NCBI RefSeq assembly: GCF_001465835.2
Contig: NZ_CP013661.2
Span: 2,224,501-2,288,500 of the forward strand
Direction: 5' to 3'
Length of the DNA stretch: 64,000 nt
DNA from: Planococcus kocurii
Lineage (GTDB): Bacteria; Bacillota; Bacilli; Bacillales_A; Planococcaceae
Positions 25,502-34,250 of the stretch are shown in pieces. The translations under genes and the position numbers were made by a program. The notes beneath the pieces are model-generated. The model did no database searches, was not told the DNA's origin, and worked only from the letters and a program-made list of their open reading frames with translations. Positions within the stretch are counted from its first letter, which is position 1. Every line of letters begins with the position of its first letter.

Positions 25502-26607
25502 TAGCTACCGGTTTAGTGAAAACGAGTTATCCGAAAGAAGACATCACCTTCCTATTGAAAGATGTAAGCAACGAATTTACTGAAAGTACGTTGGAAGAGC
25601 GTGAAAAAGCGGTTCAGACCGGGGCACACTATGCAGAACGACTGCCAATGGAATATCGTCCTTCTGATGAATATACCAATCTTTATCACGAAACAGTAGG
25701 TAAGACGAAAGAGCAATTAGGCTATTTGGTTGGACTCGTAACGCGTCGTATTTTCATGAATGCGGGAACAGATGACATTGTGCTCGTATCCCTAGCACGT
25801 GCCGGCAGTCCAATCGGTATTCTGATTCGTCGATACGCCGAGCAGGTAATGAAGATGGAGTGGCCGCATTACAGTGTTTCTATTTTACGCGATAAAGGAA
25901 TTGATGAGAAAGCAATCGATTCAATTCGCGCTGCACATCCGACAAGCCGTATTCAGTTTGTCGATGGCTGGACCGGCAAAGGGGCTATTCAAAAAGAGTT
26001 GACTAAAGCAGTTAACAGTCTCAATAAGGAAAAAAACATGAATTTATATGATGACATGGCAGTGCTAGCCGATCCAGGTGCATGCGCAGTATTGTTCGGT
26101 ACGCGTGAAGATTTCCTTATTCCAAGTGCTTGTCTAAATGCGACCGTGTCAGGTCTGGTAAGCCGCACAATCCTTAACAAACAGTATATTGGTGAAAATG
26201 ATTTCCACGGTGCCAAGTTTTACGGAGAATTGCTTGATGAAGATTTATCGAATGACTTTATTGATCAAATTACTGCCTGCTTTTTGGAAACGCAAGAACA
26301 AGTTAAACAAGAGGCTGTTTCAACTCCTGTAATAGCAGAAAGAACTTGGCAGGGCATGAAGGAAGTCGAAGCAATTGGTCAGCAGATGTATAGTGAAACC
26401 GACTTTCATTTGATTAAGCCAGGTGTTGGTGAGACAACGCGCGTACTGCTTCGCAGAAGCCCTTGGAAGATTTTGGTTAACAGTCTAGACAACCCGGATG
26501 TTCATCACATTTTGATGTTGGCGGAAGAGAAAAAGGTGCCGGTAGAAGTTGTTCCCGACTTGTTTTACCGAGCGATTGGCTTGATTCGTTCAGGTAAAGA
26601 AATATGA
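25498..26607 (+). CDS. StiP-family protein with PELOTA-like C-terminus (Ter module)
   Basis: 369 residues. The N-terminal two thirds look like the StiP/PRTase-like family of Ter clusters: LVSLARAGSPIGILIRR near residue 97, HYSVSILRDKGID near 122, and FVDGWTGKGAIQKEL near 155, which resembles a PRPP-type loop. The last about 60 residues (ETTRVLLRRSPWKILV, then HHILMLAEEKKVPVEVVPDL) resemble the PELOTA RNA-binding fold that accompanies it. Annotation systems call it a cysteine protease StiP protein; I see no proof of protease activity. ATGA overlaps at both ends tie it to its neighbours. Confidence 0.78.
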   Translation: MIATGLVKTSYPKEDITFLLKDVSNEFTESTLEEREKAVQTGAHYAERLPMEYRPSDEYTNLYHETVGKTKEQLGYLVGLVTRRIFMNAGTDDIVLVSLARAGSPIGILIRRYAEQVMKMEWPHYSVSILRDKGIDEKAIDSIRAAHPTSRIQFVDGWTGKGAIQKELTKAVNSLNKEKNMNLYDDMAVLADPGACAVLFGTREDFLIPSACLNATVSGLVSRTILNKQYIGENDFHGAKFYGELLDEDLSNDFIDQITACFLETQEQVKQEAVSTPVIAERTWQGMKEVEAIGQQMYSETDFHLIKPGVGETTRVLLRRSPWKILVNSLDNPDVHHILMLAEEKKVPVEVVPDLFYRAIGLIRSGKEI

Positions 26608-27419
26608 TGGTACTGTTCGCTAGTGATTTAGATCAGACGCTAATTTATTCCCGCAATTCGATGGGGATGGAAGTAACGGAAAAAGAGTTAGTTGAAGTAG
26701 AGCGCTACGAGGGAAAACCACTGTCGTTTATGACGAAAAAAAGTCAATCAGCGCTTTGGCATATTTCTGCTTCGGCATTCTTTTTGCCCGTGACTACACG
26801 GACACAAGCTCAATACGAGCGAGTGACGGGTATTTTTAACGGACAGCAAGCACCGCGGTTTGCGATTGTATCTAATGGCGCCGTCATTTTGGAAAACGGC
26901 AAACCAATCAAAGAGTGGTCTGAAGAAATTCGCCAGCAGTGTGTCAGTCGGAAAACCATTATTTCAGAATTGCTACCGGAAATTGAACGTCATTTTTCGG
27001 AGGACTGGGTACTGAAAGTTAAAGAAGCGGAAGAGTGGTTTGTTTATCTGATTGTCGATCGTGCACGTTTTCCAATAGACAAGCTGGATTTCTACACAAC
27101 CGTATTTAAAGAGCTTGGATGGGGAATGTCCCTGCAAGGTAGGAAGCTTTATTTTATGCCAGAAAGCATTACGAAAGCAGCTGCCGCGTTGTACATTAAG
27201 GAACGTATAGGTGCCAGTTACGTTCTGGCAGCTGGAGATTCGCTACTCGATCTGGATTTACTAGAAAGTGCCGATTATGGCATGGTGGCATCTCACGGCG
27301 AAGCAGTAAAAAGTAGAGTTTCAATGTCCGAACATATTCATAAGACCGATACACACGGCATTAAAGTCGGAGAGGAAATCTTAGCTCGTGTTGCTGAGAT
27401 TTCATTGCAGCGTCAGTAA
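26604..27419 (+). CDS. HAD-superfamily hydrolase (Ter module)
   Basis: 271 residues. Motif I is FASDLDQTLIYS (nucleophile D9 region), motif II is around FAIVSNGAVIL, and the C-terminal AAGDSLLDLDLLESADYGM gives the acidic metal ligands. The cap resembles the Cof or sucrose-phosphatase subclass. It overlaps the StiP gene by ATGA and leads by 24 bases into the yceG-like gene. A phosphatase step in the predicted metabolite pathway is likely from context only. Confidence 0.82.
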   Translation: MMVLFASDLDQTLIYSRNSMGMEVTEKELVEVERYEGKPLSFMTKKSQSALWHISASAFFLPVTTRTQAQYERVTGIFNGQQAPRFAIVSNGAVILENGKPIKEWSEEIRQQCVSRKTIISELLPEIERHFSEDWVLKVKEAEEWFVYLIVDRARFPIDKLDFYTTVFKELGWGMSLQGRKLYFMPESITKAAAALYIKERIGASYVLAAGDSLLDLDLLESADYGMVASHGEAVKSRVSMSEHIHKTDTHGIKVGEEILARVAEISLQRQ

Positions 27420-27443
27420 GCAACAAAGCAAGGAGAGATTCCG

Positions 27444-29057
27444 ATGGTTCAATTGAATCCAATCCCCGCTAAAACCTGGGATCCAGAAAAAATCGGGGAG
27501 TGGCTGAAAAAACCGATTGTGGATCACAGCGAAACGAAAATTGAAGAAGACCGCATTACGTATCCACAGCTACTCGGACAAGTTATAGGGATGACACTTG
27601 ATGCCGATGACTATTTCGCGTCTATTTATGACGTCATCGAAGCATCAGATGGACGGATAATTCGACTTTCTGACCGAATGAACAAACATATTGAGCAGGA
27701 TCGTCTTCGGACACTTCAAGATTTGTTCGAAATGAATAAAAAAGAAAATGGGTTGTCACCCAATCGAATGGTAGCGTTTCTTGATGGCAAAGGACTGCTA
27801 CCTAGATTAAAAGACGCGGATTTGAACAGACGTCTACGACTTGTATTGATTGATATTTTGAAAGCTTTTCAAATGCAATCCGGAGGAAATACAACACATT
27901 CCTCTTTTCGTCGCGTAACGACTGACTTAGTTAAGTGGATGTTTAATCACATAGCACCAGAAATTGAAAAGCTAGAGTTGGAAAAAGGCTTGCCTGGCTT
28001 TTTATGGTATGGCAGCGTTTCAGAAAGTGAAACTTGGTTTTTGAAGCTTTCGGCAGCGTTTGGCTTCCATGTCGTTGTCTATGATCCTAAAGGAGAGCGT
28101 TGGTTTGAAAAAGCAGTTGGAGCTGAAGGGCTTCATAGCCACAGTTTTCAAGTGAACGCCGAAGCACTTCTTCCTTTTCCAGATGAAAAGCCGAAACGTG
28201 TGGGAACGGTCGCATATCGTGCAACTCAAGAAGTAGACCGTCTTTTGCATCACGATGATTCTGGACTTTATAAACCCTTCCAATTTAAATCGTATTTGAC
28301 TCGCTCGGTTCGACTTAAAACGACGATGGACGAAGCTTTCATGCTTGCTAAAGAACGTGCAATGGTGCGGCCGTCTTTTTCTGTAGCAAGTGGAAGTGTC
28401 AACATTCCTGTCGTTTTTTCTAAGCTGATGGGTATTGAAAAGGACCGCAAACGCTTTTGGGACAATGTTCATAAATTGACTGAGCGGGAAGACACAAAAC
28501 TAGTTCGAAGCTTTCCTTTTGCGGAAGAACGAAAAGGCAATCAGCAATTCCATTACCGTGCTGCTCTTGGAAAAAACGGACTGTTGGATCCGGAAAAAAT
28601 AAAAGCTGCGCATTGGTGGAAATACAATAAATTGCCAGATGGTGTTCAGACAGCAATTGCAGCAGCAATCGCGAGACATGCGGAAAAGCCAATTCTCGTG
28701 CCTCAACATGGCGAATCATTTGAAGAATTGCAGCTTTATGCTTTTTCGCAATCGATGTCGCTGCCAGATTCGGTAATTCAGTTGATTCAATTATTCGATT
28801 ATCCGCAGTTCGTACCCACAATGCTCTTTTATAACGAAGAAAAAGACGGTGAGTTGAGCCGTGCCGACGCCAATGCGATTGCGTTGATTCATATATTTGG
28901 ACTCGACGTCATTATCATCAATCCACAGGGGCATCAAGATATTGAACGCTGGATCGATTCCGAATCGTTCGATACACACTGGCTTGATGAACGGAGCTTT
29001 AACGAGCCTTACCGAGAGCCTTCTGTCGTGAAAAAAATATTAAAAAAATGGCTATAG
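27444..29057 (+). CDS. yceG: YceG-like component of the Ter biosynthetic module
   Basis: 537 residues behind AAGGAGAG. It matches the YceG family by length, operon position and content, and has no recognisable catalytic motif. Two similar halves can be seen: each has a segment ending in a conserved pattern, AFGFHVVVYDPKGERWFEK around residue 205 and IFGLDVIIINPQGHQDIERW around 500, which suggests an internal duplication of an alpha/beta unit. The protein seems cytoplasmic. In Bacillus subtilis yceG sits next to the TelA-like yceH, as here. The function is unknown; a role with the TerD/TelA envelope-stress system is inferred. Confidence 0.82.
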   Translation: MVQLNPIPAKTWDPEKIGEWLKKPIVDHSETKIEEDRITYPQLLGQVIGMTLDADDYFASIYDVIEASDGRIIRLSDRMNKHIEQDRLRTLQDLFEMNKKENGLSPNRMVAFLDGKGLLPRLKDADLNRRLRLVLIDILKAFQMQSGGNTTHSSFRRVTTDLVKWMFNHIAPEIEKLELEKGLPGFLWYGSVSESETWFLKLSAAFGFHVVVYDPKGERWFEKAVGAEGLHSHSFQVNAEALLPFPDEKPKRVGTVAYRATQEVDRLLHHDDSGLYKPFQFKSYLTRSVRLKTTMDEAFMLAKERAMVRPSFSVASGSVNIPVVFSKLMGIEKDRKRFWDNVHKLTEREDTKLVRSFPFAEERKGNQQFHYRAALGKNGLLDPEKIKAAHWWKYNKLPDGVQTAIAAAIARHAEKPILVPQHGESFEELQLYAFSQSMSLPDSVIQLIQLFDYPQFVPTMLFYNEEKDGELSRADANAIALIHIFGLDVIIINPQGHQDIERWIDSESFDTHWLDERSFNEPYREPSVVKKILKKWL

Positions 29058-29077
29058 CCAAAAAGGAGTGAAAACCG

Positions 29078-30160
29078 ATGACCAATATGCCAGAACAAAT
29101 TGAACAACAGGAATTAGTAATGAAAGATGAAAACCAATTAAAGGTTCAACTGAAAAAAGATCCCGAAGTTCTTCAGTTGGCTGCGAAAATCGATCCCAAA
29201 AACCAAATCGCTTTACTGGAATTTGGTCGTGAACCAGCGAATGAAATTTCAGCTTTTACTGGAAAAGTATTGAATTCTGTTCAAGCAAATAGCATGGAAG
29301 AGTCTAGTGAGTTACTAAAACAATTAGGTAAAATCATGGATAAATTCGATAAAAAGGATTTTGTCGAAAAGAAAGGTTTCATGAGTAAGATTTTCAATAA
29401 AGGAAATAAAGTGATTGAACAATTGTTTAACAAGTATCAGACGATGGGATCTGAAATCGATAAAGTATACGTTGAAATTACAAAGTATGAAGGCGAAATG
29501 AAAAAGTCAACGACGACTTTAGAAGAACTATACAATCAAAACTTTAATTACTTTATGGAACTGGAAAAATATATCGCAGCAGGTGACATTAAAGTGGAGG
29601 AATTGAGAGCTCAAGAGCCAGCAGTCCGTGCAAAAGCGGAATCTGGTGATCAAATGGCTTTGATGGAATTAAACTCCTTGCAAAATGCGATTGAACTTCT
29701 AGAACAGCGTGTTTACGACCTGGAAATGGCGAAACAAGTTTCTTACCAGTCGGCACCTCAGATCCGTATGCTCCAGCGTGGTAATACGAAACTAATTGGG
29801 AAAATCAACTCGGCTTTCGTGACAACCATTCCGATTTTTAAAACTGGTTTAATTAATGCGATCGCGGCAAAACGTCAAAACCTAGTTGCTGAATCGATGA
29901 GTGAATTAGATCGCCGTACGAACGAAATGCTACTCAACAACGCGAATGATATTTCACGTCAAAGTGTAGACATTGCAAGAATGTCCGGTCAACCGAGCAT
30001 CAAGATTGAAACCATTGAGCAGACATGGGAGACTATTATGCAAGGGATGAATGACACGCGCGAGATTGAGCAAGAAAATCGCAAAATGCGTGAAGAAGGA
30101 CGTCTCCGCATCGAAGAATTACAGAAGAAGTATGAAGATACTCAACGTAAAGCTAACTAA
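29078..30160 (+). CDS. TelA-like toxic anion resistance protein (YceH-like)
   Basis: 360 residues, strongly helical, with heptad-like stretches and no membrane segment. The TelA pattern is clear: DIKVEELRAQEPAVRAKAE around residue 172, LEQRVYDLEMAKQVSYQSAPQIRMLQ around 208-235, and TVxAN-like IARMSGQPSIKIETIEQTW near 300. TelA proteins raise tolerance to tellurite and some antimicrobials and are universal partners of TerD clusters; the mechanism is unknown. It follows yceG by 20 bases with an AAGGAG site and precedes the last TerD gene by 18. Confidence 0.92.
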   Translation: MTNMPEQIEQQELVMKDENQLKVQLKKDPEVLQLAAKIDPKNQIALLEFGREPANEISAFTGKVLNSVQANSMEESSELLKQLGKIMDKFDKKDFVEKKGFMSKIFNKGNKVIEQLFNKYQTMGSEIDKVYVEITKYEGEMKKSTTTLEELYNQNFNYFMELEKYIAAGDIKVEELRAQEPAVRAKAESGDQMALMELNSLQNAIELLEQRVYDLEMAKQVSYQSAPQIRMLQRGNTKLIGKINSAFVTTIPIFKTGLINAIAAKRQNLVAESMSELDRRTNEMLLNNANDISRQSVDIARMSGQPSIKIETIEQTWETIMQGMNDTREIEQENRKMREEGRLRIEELQKKYEDTQRKAN

Positions 30161-30178
30161 TCGAGGAGGAAAATTACA

Positions 30179-30757
30179 ATGTCAGCAATCAACCTTTCAA
30201 AAGGACAGAAGATCGACTTGACTAAAACAAATCCAGGACTCACGAAAGTGGTCGTTGGTTTAGGCTGGGATACGAACAAATATAGCGGCGGAGGAGACTT
30301 CGATTTAGATGCATCCATTTTCCTTGTAGGCGAAAATGGCAAATCACGTGGACCGGAAGATTTTGTTTTTTACAACAATCTTGAAGGCGGCAACGGTTCG
30401 GTTGTCCACACGGGGGATAACTTAACTGGAGAAGGCGACGGCGATGATGAGCAAGTAATCGTTGATTTGCCGAACGTTCCTGCAGACATCCATAAAGTGG
30501 TGTTTACCGTAACCATCCATGAAGCAGATAGCCGCAGCCAAAACTTTGGTCAGGTTTCCAATGCTTTTATCCGTATTATGAATGAAAGCTCGAACGAAGA
30601 ATTAATCCGTTATGATCTTGGAGAAGATTTTTCGATTGAAACGGCGTTAGTGGTTGGAGAATTGTATCGCCACGGCAACGAATGGAAATTTAACGCAATT
30701 GGCAGTGGCTATCAAGGCGGCCTTGCGGCATTAGTAAATGATTTTGGGTTAAATTAA
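30179..30757 (+). CDS. TerD family calcium-binding stress protein, third paralogue
   Basis: 192 residues with a GAGGAGG site. [42 protein letters not shown] and [15 protein letters not shown] are all in place, so both acidic calcium sites should work. It is close to the paralogue at 22366 along its full length, including the same C-terminal GSGYQGGL motif, but it sits at the other end of the operon. A strong terminator 3 bases after the stop closes the operon. Confidence 0.94.
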   Translation: MSAINLSKGQKIDLTKTNPGLTKVVVGLGWDTNKYSGGGDFDLDASIFLVGENGKSRGPEDFVFYNNLEGGNGSVVHTGDNLTGEGDGDDEQVIVDLPNVPADIHKVVFTVTIHEADSRSQNFGQVSNAFIRIMNESSNEELIRYDLGEDFSIETALVVGELYRHGNEWKFNAIGSGYQGGLAALVNDFGLN

Positions 30758-30760
30758 TTG

Positions 30761-30817
30761 AAAATGGGGCTGTCCCAAAAGTCATGAAAAAATGACTTTT
30801 CGGGACAGCCCCATTTT
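30761..30817 (+). terminator. Strong terminator closing the Ter operon
   Basis: AAAATGGGGCTGTCCC (30761-30776) with AAAAGTCAT pairs with ATGACTTTT and GGGACAGCCCCATTTT (ending 30817), one bulged C. It belongs to a family of similar terminators in this window that share the GGCTGTC...AAGTCAT pattern. Confidence 0.9.
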
Positions 30818-30832
30818 ACATTTATGAGAAAA

Positions 30833-30923
30833 GGCTGATGTCCATTTCGACGGACGCTTTCCGCGGGCACGGCCTCAGCCGGCTACGCCGTCTTCACCAC
30901 GCGTCGCTCCGTTCCCATCAGCC
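30833..30923. repeat. GC-rich palindromic intergenic repeat
   Basis: A 91-base, markedly GC-rich block bounded by GGCTGATG (30833-30840) and CATCAGCC (30916-30923), with ACGGACGCTTTCCGCGGG and a central CAGCCGGCTACGCCG. Ends are inverted repeats, and the body is an imperfect palindrome. Repeats with the core GACGCTTTCCGCGGGC are familiar from intergenic regions of Bacillales. Only one copy occurs in this window, so the call rests on structure and memory. The remaining gap to 31049 has no feature I can support. Confidence 0.55.
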
Positions 30924-31049
30924 ATTCGAAACCTAAATCAGGATATAAAAAAACCGTTCATTTCTTTAAAGTGAAAATTTCCATACTATCGTTACAGAAA
31001 GGCCGATTTTATGTAAAATCCAAAGCAGACTTCCCCGTATGAAGGATTA

Positions 31050-31279
31050 CTAACGGCTTTTTTTGACAGCCATGGCTAAGATTCTATCTGTCGAGTCCAT
31101 TACATCAAATAAATCCTCTAAATTGAGCTTTCCACAAAACTCTTAGTGAAACATTTGTTTACCTTATAAACAGCAGGTAAGCAACTAGGTCGATTTACAA
31201 TCTCCTTTTTATTCTGTACATACTTAGCGTAGCCTTTGATGTTCACTATCAATCGATTGATTGATGTGTACACGTCCAT
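31050..31279 (-). pseudogene. Small decayed ORF, frameshifted, family unknown
   Basis: On the minus strand an ATG (31279-31277) opens 53 codons (MDVYTSINRLIVNIKGY, then QNKKEIVNRPSCLPAVYKV). Near residue 48 the frame runs into a TAG, but a shift of one base restores an open frame with LNLEDLFDVMDS and RILAMAVKKSR before a stop at 31050. Together they look like one protein of about 75 residues broken by a frameshift. No family is recognised. It lies in the 640-base gap after the Ter operon. It may be chance; the coding impression comes from the amphipathic helical C-terminal part. Confidence 0.35.
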
Positions 31280-31400
31280 TGACGTAAAATCATCCTCTTA
31301 CAGCAACTTAATTAACATTAAATTATGAATATTCGATACAAGTTTTTTTATCTATGCTATCCTCGAAAAGAAAGATATAAAACTGAGAGGGTGACAAGCG

Positions 31401-32567
31401 ATGGCAACGATCGATCGAATCAGAGAAATCAGGCGAACTCTTCACGAAAACCCAGAGTTGGGTGGAGAAGAGTGGGCAACTTCAACACTGATACAAGAAG
31501 AGTTGCAAAAAGCCGGTATTTCATTCAAAACAGGTTTTGCAAAAACGGGTGTTTTAGGTGTAATCGAAGGTGGCAGCAAAGGTGGAACAGTCGCATTACG
31601 TGCTGATATTGATGCCCTGCCAATCTTGGAAAAGACGGCTATCGACTTTAAATCTAAAGTCGATGGCAAAATGCATGCATGTGGCCATGACGCGCACACT
31701 TCAATGTTACTCGGAACTGCCTTTAAGCTACAAGAAATGAAAGATCAATTGTCTGGTCGTGTTCTACTTATTTTTCAGCCCAATGAAGAAACATCACCAA
31801 TCGGTGGAGCAAGACCAATGATGGAAGATGGATTGTTTGATGAATTTCAGCCTGATGTCATCTTTGGACAGCATGTTTGGCCTGATCTGCCAGTCGGACA
31901 GATTGGCGTGCGTGATAAGGAAATGATGGGGGCTTCTGATACCTTATCTTTCACAATAACAGGTGCCGGGGGACATGCCAGTATGCCTCATCAGGGAAAA
32001 GACGCTATTGTTATAGCAGCAGAGTTCATCTCATCGCTACAGTCGATTGTCAGCCGTAATGTAAATCCATTAGAATCTGCAGTAATTACTATTGGCACAA
32101 TCAATGGCGGATATCGCTACAACGTAATAGCAGATCAAGTAGTCTTAAAAGGGACAGTTCGTACCTATAGCAAGAAAGCTAAAGAGACAGTAAAACGTCG
32201 TCTAGAAAATCTTGTGAAAGGTTTTGAAATTGCGTACGAAGTAGAAATCGATTTTGATTATGTCGATGGCTACGGAGCCACGATAAACACTCCTAAATGG
32301 GCAGAGTTAGTACGCGGAAGTGCAGCTCAACTATACGGAGATGATGCGTTGCCTGTGTTGGATCCATCTATGGCCGGAGAAGATTTCTCTCGTTTTCTAG
32401 AAAAAGTACCGGGAGCTTTTTATTGGCTTGGTTGTTCGAAGGAGGACGTGGAACAACCTAAACCTTTGCATGATCCGGAATTCTTTTTTGAGGAAGCAGC
32501 TTTAGAAATTGGAGTCGAAACGATGACGAAAGTGACAGTTAATGCACTAAATATATTGAAAAAATAA
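31401..32567 (+). CDS. M20 family amidohydrolase (HipO/YxeP-like)
   Basis: 388 residues behind GAGAGGG. Metal-binding motifs of M20D amidohydrolases: MHACGHDAHTSML (about 92-104), PNEETSPIGGA (catalytic Glu, about 128), GQHVWPDL and, near the end, MAGEDFSRFL. The family cleaves N-acyl or N-aminoacyl amides such as hippurate, indole-acetyl amino acids or N-acetylated amino acids. It is followed by an AbgT-type transporter and a second M20 protein, so an imported amide is a likely substrate. Confidence 0.88.
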   Translation: MATIDRIREIRRTLHENPELGGEEWATSTLIQEELQKAGISFKTGFAKTGVLGVIEGGSKGGTVALRADIDALPILEKTAIDFKSKVDGKMHACGHDAHTSMLLGTAFKLQEMKDQLSGRVLLIFQPNEETSPIGGARPMMEDGLFDEFQPDVIFGQHVWPDLPVGQIGVRDKEMMGASDTLSFTITGAGGHASMPHQGKDAIVIAAEFISSLQSIVSRNVNPLESAVITIGTINGGYRYNVIADQVVLKGTVRTYSKKAKETVKRRLENLVKGFEIAYEVEIDFDYVDGYGATINTPKWAELVRGSAAQLYGDDALPVLDPSMAGEDFSRFLEKVPGAFYWLGCSKEDVEQPKPLHDPEFFFEEAALEIGVETMTKVTVNALNILKK

Positions 32568-32691
32568 TTTTTTTCGAGAGCCAATAATAAGTAGTTAGGA
32601 AAAGTTTATTACCGGAAACACTTGATTATTCGTTCGTTATTTGGCTATAATGTTCAAAATATTAAGTTTTTAGATGAAGAGGGGGCCTATT

Positions 32692-34221
32692 ATGAAAAAA
32701 CAGGTACAAAATGGAGACAAGCAAGGAATTTTCATCCGCTTTCTCAATATCATTGAAAAGTTGGGCAACAAACTACCTGATCCGTTCATGATTTTTGTGT
32801 ATTTAGCAGTCGTTGTCATAATCGCATCTTTTATCTTTAGCTTATTCGATGCTTCTGTTGTCCATCCAGGAACTGGAGAAACCTTGGCTATTCAGAACTT
32901 GTTATCGGGACTAGGACTTCAATATATTGTAACTTCCATGTTGGAGAACTTTACAGGATTTGCTCCGTTGGGAACTGTATTGGCTATTATGCTTGGAATC
33001 GGCTTAGCTGAAAAAGTGGGTTTATTGGAAATCGTAATCCGTAAAACTATTTTAAAAGCACCCGCATCGCTCGTTACATATGCTATTGCATTCGTAGGAA
33101 TTATGGGGAATATCGCATCTGACGCGGCTCAGATTTTAATACCGCCTCTAGCAGCAATGGTGTTTTATAAGATTGGTCGTCATCCACTTGCGGGCTTGGC
33201 CGTTGGATTTGCCAGTGCTGGAGCTGGATTTACAGCGAATTTATTGATTGTCGGAACAGATGCGTTGCTGTCGGGTATCTCGACAGAAGCAGCAGCTATT
33301 CTTAACGATCAGATTATTGTTACACCAGCGGATAATTGGTACTTCAATATTGTTTCAGTTTTTGTGCTGACGGTGGTTGCGGCTTTAGTGACAGAAAAAA
33401 TCATTGAACCAAAACTTGGGGAATATGAAGGCGACAAAATAATTGATGTCAGTGCTGAAGAAAATCCGAAAGCCAATAAAGGATTGCGGAACGCGGGATT
33501 AGCTGGACTGGCTTATATTATGATGATAATCATCCTAATTGCATGGCCAGATTCAACTTTGCGTAACGAAGAAGGTGGATTGATACCATCCCCGTTCTTG
33601 ACTGGAATTGTACCGTTTATACTAGGCTTATTTATTGTGCTTGGTGTTGCTTATGGGAAAACCGTTGGTGTCATTAAAAACTCTCGTGATGCAGTAAACT
33701 TTATGGGCGAATCTATTAAAGATATGTCAGGATTTATTGTACTTATATTTGCAGCTTCTCAATTTATCGCTTACTTCACATGGACAAATATTGGAACATG
33801 GATCGCGGTAAATGGTGCAGAATTATTGACTCAAATCAATTTCACTGGAATATATCTCATTATCGGATATATCCTCTTTACGTCCATGCTGAATTTCCTG
33901 ATTTCTTCAGGATCTGCTAAATGGGCTCTAGAAGCACCCGTTTTTGTGCCACTGTTTATGCAATTGGGTTATCATCCGGCATTCACGCAGATGGCTTATC
34001 GGATTGGAGATTCTTCCACCAATATTGTGACTCCTCTAAATCCATATTTTATCGTCGTCTTGTCGTTTGTAAGAGAATACGATAAAAAAGCAGGAATGGG
34101 AACTTTAATTTCGTTGATGATTCCCTATACACTGTCTTTCCTTATTGTTTGGATTATCATGTTCCTAATTTTCTTCTATGCAGGATGGCAATTTGGCCCA
34201 GGAATCACACCTTATTTATAA
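32692..34221 (+). CDS. abgT: AbgT family p-aminobenzoyl-glutamate transporter
   Basis: About 509 residues from ATG 32692; an ATG 18 bases earlier is in frame, but the GAGGGGG site lies between the two, so the later one is chosen. The protein has about 12 membrane helices and family motifs GNKLPDPFMIF near the N-terminus, GIGLAEKVGLLE, GNIASDAAQILIPPLAAM and near the end GDSSTNIVTPLNPYF. Escherichia coli AbgT imports p-aminobenzoyl-glutamate, a folate breakdown product; related MtrF proteins export sulfonamides. Neighbouring AbgA-like and AbgB-like genes support uptake for hydrolysis. Confidence 0.92.
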   Translation: MKKQVQNGDKQGIFIRFLNIIEKLGNKLPDPFMIFVYLAVVVIIASFIFSLFDASVVHPGTGETLAIQNLLSGLGLQYIVTSMLENFTGFAPLGTVLAIMLGIGLAEKVGLLEIVIRKTILKAPASLVTYAIAFVGIMGNIASDAAQILIPPLAAMVFYKIGRHPLAGLAVGFASAGAGFTANLLIVGTDALLSGISTEAAAILNDQIIVTPADNWYFNIVSVFVLTVVAALVTEKIIEPKLGEYEGDKIIDVSAEENPKANKGLRNAGLAGLAYIMMIIILIAWPDSTLRNEEGGLIPSPFLTGIVPFILGLFIVLGVAYGKTVGVIKNSRDAVNFMGESIKDMSGFIVLIFAASQFIAYFTWTNIGTWIAVNGAELLTQINFTGIYLIIGYILFTSMLNFLISSGSAKWALEAPVFVPLFMQLGYHPAFTQMAYRIGDSSTNIVTPLNPYFIVVLSFVREYDKKAGMGTLISLMIPYTLSFLIVWIIMFLIFFYAGWQFGPGITPYL

Positions 34222-34250
34222 AAAAATTTACTTTATGAGGAGGATAATAA

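Noticed and set aside
28020..28821. Two long minus-strand ORFs inside the yceG-like gene
   Set aside because: No ribosome binding site, no recognisable domain, and the plus-strand gene fits its operon.
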